Source: Candidatus Wallbacteria bacterium (GTDB taxonomy: Bacteria > Muiribacteriota > UBA6191 > JACPRK01). Taken from it: a stretch of 42,987 nt of DNA. The notes beneath the pieces are model-generated. The model saw only the letters and a program-made list of their open reading frames with translations, searched no databases and had not been told where the DNA came from. The DNA lies in assembly GCA_016190005.1 (NCBI GenBank), contig JACPRK010000107.1, forward strand, positions 1-42,987, in the 5' to 3' direction. Of this stretch, positions 41,825-42,987 are shown in pieces. The first letter of the stretch is position 1; the number at the start of each line of letters is the position of its first letter. Both the position numbers and the translations under genes were made by a program.

Positions 41825-42814
41825 ATGAAGAAGGTTTCCCTGGCGTTTTGTGTCGTGCTCGCCGGTCTGACGGCCGGCCTCCAGGCGGCCCCCACGGCCG
41901 CGAACATCGCCGCGGCGCACGCCCCCGTCATCCGCCACCAGGTCAGCTCCGACAAGGACTACCTGGCGGCTTTCGACTTCGACGGCAACTGGAACGGCTA
42001 CGACAACTGGCAGAAGCAGGAGTGGGGCTACCCCCTGAAGGCGGTCGTCTACTACAGCGTTCTGGAGAGCGCCAGCCACTGGTTCGTCACCTACCTGACC
42101 TTCCACCCCCGCCGCTGGAACACGCTCAACTCCGCCGGCTGGAGCCAGGAGAACGACCTCCAGGGCGTGCAGGTGCTGGTCGCCAAGGACGGCAGCCCGA
42201 CCGGCAAGGCGCTGGTGCTGGAAGTCTGGAACGGCAAGGGGTTCGACGCCTACCAGGCCGACCTGGCTGCCCGCCTCAAGAGCGGCCGCTGGACCGGCGC
42301 CGCCGGGTTCGAGGGGACGCACCCGATCGTGACGATATCGGCCAAGAGCCACACGATGCGCGTCGCCGCCCCCCGGAGCGCGCCGGCCAAGGGCGACGTC
42401 GTCTACCGCTTCACGGGCCGCGCCGAGGAGCCGAAGAAGGGCGCCGCCGGCTGCGGCTACGCGCTGGTCGCCGTGGCCGAGAGCTTCTGGCGCAATCGCG
42501 CTGCGGTCGGCAGCGGGCAGACCTACGGCACGAGCGTCGACACGGCACACGGCCCCGCCGGCGCGGCACTCGGGGGCGACGACTACCGCCGTGACGCCGC
42601 CACGATGCCCTGGACCTGGGCCGACCCGAAGGCCTCCAAGGTGGCCGCGGGCGATTGGTTCTTCGACCCGGGCCACAGCTTCGCCCAGCGCTACGAGACC
42701 ACGGTGCCCATCAGCCGGGCCTACACGGCCAACCCCTACGCCCCGGAGCAAGGCGCCGGCACCCAACTAGCTGCGCGGGTCGCCAACTTCGAAGCGCTCT
42801 ACGGCGAGGAGTGA
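41825..42814 (+). CDS. Secreted protein, possibly VPS62/NPP1-like fold
   Basis: A 329-aa protein with signal peptide MKKVSLAFCVVLAGLTAGLQ and a cleavage site near LQA-AP. The mature part has an aromatic-rich core: FDFDGNWNGYDNW, VVYYSVLESASHWFVTYLTF, then HPRRW and WSQENDLQGVQVLVAKDG. An HPRxW, then ENDLxG order is reminiscent of bacterial VPS62/NPP1-like secreted proteins, from memory and with low certainty. Later Asp/Trp motifs (MPWTWADP, FDPGHSF) could bind metal or sugar. The ribosome-binding site GAGGAGAG is strong. It could be a secreted hydrolase or toxin-like protein; no catalytic claim is justified. A lipoprotein gene follows 46 nt downstream on the same strand. Confidence 0.8.
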   Translation: MKKVSLAFCVVLAGLTAGLQAAPTAANIAAAHAPVIRHQVSSDKDYLAAFDFDGNWNGYDNWQKQEWGYPLKAVVYYSVLESASHWFVTYLTFHPRRWNTLNSAGWSQENDLQGVQVLVAKDGSPTGKALVLEVWNGKGFDAYQADLAARLKSGRWTGAAGFEGTHPIVTISAKSHTMRVAAPRSAPAKGDVVYRFTGRAEEPKKGAAGCGYALVAVAESFWRNRAAVGSGQTYGTSVDTAHGPAGAALGGDDYRRDAATMPWTWADPKASKVAAGDWFFDPGHSFAQRYETTVPISRAYTANPYAPEQGAGTQLAARVANFEALYGEE

Positions 42815-42848
42815 GCCGACACCCTGGTCAGGGGTGGGGGGGATCGCC

Positions 42849-42854
42849 TATCGT
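42849..42854 (+). promoter_or_regulatory. -10 element, probably leaderless promoter of terminal lipoprotein gene
   Basis: TATCGT ends exactly 6 nt before the GTG at 42861. TGGTCA at 42825-42830 could serve as -35 with an 18-nt spacer. No Shine-Dalgarno is present. Confidence 0.45.
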
Positions 42855-42860
42855 GTGGGC

Positions 42861-42987
42861 GTGAGCAAGGCTCTTCGGGTCGTGGCGATTCTCTCGCTCT
42901 TGGCGCTGGCCGGGTGCGGACGCGAGGAGGAGATAGTCGTCCGCTTCGAGCCGGCGAAGCCACCGGCGCCGCCCCCGTCCGTACCTG
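42861..42987 (+). CDS. Lipoprotein, 3' end outside window
   Basis: A partial gene that reads to the window edge for 42 codons without a stop. It begins MSKALRVVAILSLLALAGCG (GTG start), a textbook lipoprotein signal peptide with lipobox LAGC, then a charged stretch (REEEIVVRFEPAKP) and a Pro-rich run. It is too short to classify. It follows the secreted-protein gene on the same strand. Confidence 0.65.
   Translation, partial: MSKALRVVAILSLLALAGCGREEEIVVRFEPAKPPAPPPSVP

Noticed and set aside
1-42987. tRNA, rRNA, CRISPR array, insertion sequence or prophage genes
   Set aside because: I looked and saw no cloverleaf or rRNA words, regular spacer-repeat array, transposase, integrase or phage structural motifs; small RNAs cannot be excluded by reading alone.

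Overview
This is high-GC chromosomal DNA from a Gram-negative bacterium with a large signalling repertoire. The window holds 21 protein-coding genes, the last one cut by the window end. Indicators of lifestyle are several Sec and lipoprotein signal peptides, two transmembrane Ser/Thr protein kinases beside an FHA-domain sigma-54 activator, a diguanylate cyclase, very large TPR, HEAT and Ig-like proteins, and an Hsp100 chaperone. This mix suggests Myxococcota or a related predatory/social or candidate phylum. No marker here fixes the taxon, so that is a low-confidence inference. I see no tRNA, rRNA, CRISPR array, transposase or phage gene.

Layout. (1) 149-10403, minus strand: an Hsp100 AAA+ chaperone, a giant TPR protein, a small membrane protein overlapping it by 4 nt, TlyA rRNA methyltransferase, and an EcsC-TerB protein; probably one or two transcription units. 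(2) 10564-11922, plus: a conserved-looking protein of unknown function. (3) 11933-17242, minus: a 1769-aa secreted Ig-repeat protein with a FlgD-like C-terminus. (4) 17463-21029, plus: Mfd. (5) 21080-21673, minus: a small exported HEAT protein. (6) 21700-21851: two near-perfect 59-bp palindromes. (7) 21899-24662, plus: a PhnD-type periplasmic binding protein overlapping a HAMP-GAF-GGDEF cyclase. (8) 24761-30928, minus: kinase, FHA-sigma-54 activator, kinase. (9) 31038-38815, minus: a small lipoprotein, an FAD oxidoreductase, a second lipoprotein, and a zinc-ribbon/HEAT protein with an acidic motif array. (10) 39024-40037, plus: ornithine cyclodeaminase family. (11) 40034-41537, minus: a tandem pair of receiver proteins with histidine-kinase dimerisation-like tails but no ATPase. 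(12) 41825-42987, plus: a secreted protein and the start of a lipoprotein gene.

How it may work together. The most coherent candidate system is the signalling block 24761-31639. Two membrane kinases with extracytoplasmic sensor regions flank an FHA-domain activator that keeps the sigma-54-binding GAFTGA loop. A good -24/-12 promoter match lies upstream of the neighbouring lipoprotein gene, and a second -24/-12-like site lies upstream of the Hsp100 gene. I infer a relay: envelope signal, Thr phosphorylation, FHA capture, sigma-54 transcription. A second candidate is the REC-DHp pair at 40034-41537, where one paralogue keeps the H-box histidine and the other has replaced it with proline. A third is the periplasmic binding protein plus diguanylate cyclase pair.

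Non-coding signals worth attention are the twin palindromes, two different 7-nt tandem repeat arrays (start of window and 34534-34596), a four-tract G-quadruplex motif (24733-24753), and a recurring arrangement in which a TAnnnT box ends 6 nt before a start codon that lacks a good Shine-Dalgarno, suggesting leaderless transcripts.
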